Assembly (NCBI RefSeq): GCF_934202865.1
Contig: NZ_CAKPYL010000041.1
Location: forward strand, 1 to 13,399
Length of the DNA stretch: 13,399 nucleotides
Reading direction: 5' to 3'
Source of the DNA: an uncultured Fenollaria sp.
GTDB taxonomy: Bacteria; Bacillota; Clostridia; Tissierellales; Peptoniphilaceae
Within the stretch, counting starts at the first letter, position 1, and every line of letters starts with the position of its first letter. The notes under the pieces were generated by a model. The model was not told the origin of the DNA. It ran no database searches and saw only the letters and a program-made list of their open reading frames with translations. Positions 12,046-13,399 of the stretch are shown in pieces. The position numbers were made by a program, and so were the translations under genes.

Positions 12046-13174
12046 GTTTTTCCTTCAATTCTTTAACTGCTCTTTCAAGCTCTGCTAATTTTTTATCAAT
12101 TATTTCAAGTGTTGATACTGGTCTATTAGCAAAAGTAGCGAAGCCACAATCTGGGTTTAAGAATAATCTTTCCTTGTCGATGTAGCCAAGTGCTTCTTCG
12201 GCTCTCTTGACCATATCCTCATGAGCTTCAATCTCGTCAGTTCTTGGGTTTATTACACCAAGACCTAGAATGTAATTTTCCCTAATCTTGTCTGAGGCAA
12301 ATAAACTTTTTAGCTCGCCCGCTCTCTTCGTTGAAAATTCAAGGAATAGCGCATCTGTATCGATGTCTTCAAATAATTTAATTAGCGGTGTATATGGTCC
12401 TTCTAGTAAAATGCTTTCGTCCTTGGACCAGTTGCCACGGCAGACGTGAAGCGCGCGCATCGACTTAGTCCTATCGATATGGCTCATGCATGACTTAATT
12501 AGGTGAGTCGCAAATTTTAGCTCCTCTGTCGGATCCTTCTTTTCAGAAAGTGCTGCACACATGAAGGTACGCGGCTTTCCTTCGGTAAATACGACTTCAG
12601 TTAAAACTGGTTCGTCAAATTGAATTATGTCAACGCCAATCTTTTGAAGCTCTTCTATCTCTTCCTTATAGATTTTGATAACGTCTTCGCCAAGCTCTTC
12701 CTTAGAACCATAAGCCTTGCTAGATAAGTTGTATAGCCACATTGAACGAGTTACTAGATATGGTCCTGGCAAAGTGATCTTGACCTTATGATCAGTTCTT
12801 GCCTTAAGTCTCTTTAGCTCGTCACAAACGATATTAGTCTTACGAGAGACTTTTCCTGTACATATAGCGTTCTTTATGCTTATGGCTGGAACGTCAAGTA
12901 TAGAAAGTATTTGCTCGAAGGCTTTTTTGTCATCGATATACTCAAGCATCTCTGCCATAGACATCATTTTAACGCCATTTAACTTTGTCGATATAAATGA
13001 AACATAGTTATCTCTTGATAATTCACCTGATGTAACATAGCTGATGCCGTGCTTTTCTTGCATGCGAACAACGGCTTCTTCCTCAGCATCTATTAACTTA
13101 ATAAAATCCTCTTCACTTAGAGAGCCCTTAGATCTCTTTCTAAGGGCCCTTAATATATCTTCATTTCTTGGCAT
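12038..13174 (-). CDS. MetE-like zinc methyltransferase (catalytic-domain-only, 5-methyltetrahydropteroyltriglutamate-homocysteine methyltransferase family)
   Basis: The 378-residue protein corresponds to the C-terminal barrel of cobalamin-independent methionine synthase, without the N-terminal half of full-length MetE. All four zinc ligands can be placed: H243 and C245 in LHVCRGNW, E279 in LFLEF, C343 in NPDCGFATF; IQFDEPVLTE (185-194) is the usual substrate-binding motif. It should activate a thiol, homocysteine or another, for methyl or alkyl transfer. Short forms include Bacillus YxjG/YxjH-like proteins, archaeal-type core MetE that uses methylcorrinoids, and coenzyme M-linked transferases; sequence alone does not separate these. 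The ribosome site is weak (AGGA about 10 nt ahead). It follows carA after 106 bases without a visible terminator, and the OsmC-like gene overlaps its end. Confidence 0.88.
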   Translation of the reverse strand: MPRNEDILRALRKRSKGSLSEEDFIKLIDAEEEAVVRMQEKHGISYVTSGELSRDNYVSFISTKLNGVKMMSMAEMLEYIDDKKAFEQILSILDVPAISIKNAICTGKVSRKTNIVCDELKRLKARTDHKVKITLPGPYLVTRSMWLYNLSSKAYGSKEELGEDVIKIYKEEIEELQKIGVDIIQFDEPVLTEVVFTEGKPRTFMCAALSEKKDPTEELKFATHLIKSCMSHIDRTKSMRALHVCRGNWSKDESILLEGPYTPLIKLFEDIDTDALFLEFSTKRAGELKSLFASDKIRENYILGLGVINPRTDEIEAHEDMVKRAEEALGYIDKERLFLNPDCGFATFANRPVSTLEIIDKKLAELERAVKELKEKHE

Positions 13175-13200
13175 TTTTTCTTTATCCTATCTTTTATATT

Positions 13201-13220
13201 TAGGCTTTATATAAAACCTA
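13201..13220. promoter_or_regulatory. 20-bp near-perfect palindrome upstream of the MetE-like gene
   Basis: TAGGCTTTATATAAAACCTA is self-complementary except for one base pair. It lies 27-46 bases before the start codon, where a promoter or operator would be expected, though no clear -35 box accompanies it. It could bind a dimeric repressor of the methyltransferase gene. Confidence 0.45.
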
Positions 13221-13280
13221 TGAAAATTCATTTTCTCGTTTGTACATATTTCATCTAAATTTATATCTATATTACTGCTA

Positions 13281-13399
13281 TTACAACATTTCTATAAACT
13301 CATCAAATAAATATGCTGTATCTTCTGGCCCAGGACAAGCCTCTGGATGAAATTGAACTGTAAATATATTTTTGTTTTTGTATTTTATTCCTTCAACAG
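13281..13399 (-). CDS. carA: Carbamoyl-phosphate synthase small subunit, C-terminal end (cut by window edge)
   Basis: The last 38 codons before the TAA at 13283-13281 read [20 protein letters not shown], then [27 protein letters not shown] carries the catalytic His and Glu of the class I glutamine amidotransferase triad, and the following PGP-acidic segment is typical of CarA rather than of other amidotransferases. CarA releases ammonia from glutamine for the large subunit, feeding pyrimidine and arginine synthesis. No carB follows on this side: the MetE-like gene comes next after 106 bases, so carB, if linked, is not directly downstream. Only the end of the gene is visible. Confidence 0.9.
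   Translation of the reverse strand, partial: VEGIKYKNKNIFTVQFHPEACPGPEDTAYLFDEFIEML

Overview
The window looks like chromosomal DNA of a low-GC, Gram-positive, anaerobic Firmicute, probably from the Tissierellia/Peptoniphilaceae or a related clostridial group. The reasons are AT-rich intergenic DNA, strong AGGAGG-type ribosome sites, a lipoprotein signal, intrinsic terminators with U-runs, and two domain families known mainly from clostridial anaerobes (DUF3793, DUF3798). The assignment is an inference from gene content.

Layout, left to right. (1) 1-946, minus strand: an OmpR/PhoB-type response regulator with its own promoter, coupled by ATGA to the start of folC, which runs off the left edge. 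(2) 1006-4227, plus strand: a BtuFCD/FecBCD-type ABC importer in one tightly packed operon (binding protein, permease, ATPase). It has a consensus promoter, a leader containing an intrinsic terminator before the first gene, and a closing terminator. (3) 4233-4951, minus strand: a single DUF3793 gene with its own terminator and a promoter carrying two matching dyads that look like operators. (4) 5054-10434, minus strand: a four-gene operon encoding a second ABC importer: a DUF3798 lipoprotein, a double-domain ATPase and two different permeases. It has a leader of about 168 nt with inverted repeats and ends in a strong terminator. (5) 10591-11134, minus strand: a small AhpD-like protein. (6) 11240-13174, minus strand: a catalytic-domain MetE-like methyltransferase overlapping an OsmC-fold protein that has no cysteine at all. 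(7) 13281-13399, minus strand: the C-terminus of carA.

The most unusual signals are outside the proteins. Two related, structured intergenic elements (about 10663-10801 and 11313-11556) each sit between a minus-strand stop codon and that gene's terminator. They share blocks of sequence, differ in hairpin sequence while keeping pairing, and seem to include the last codons and stop of the gene they follow. The DUF3793 promoter has two GTTAG-N6-CTAAY dyads around its predicted start site. Both ABC operons have leaders that look regulatory but match no riboswitch class I recognise.

How the genes fit together: much of the window concerns import and one-carbon, sulfur and cofactor metabolism (possible cobalamin or iron-complex uptake, folate polyglutamylation, methyl transfer to a thiol). 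The BtuF-like importer and the MetE-like enzyme could be linked through a corrinoid methyl donor, but that is a hypothesis. No complete undescribed defence or mobile system was found.
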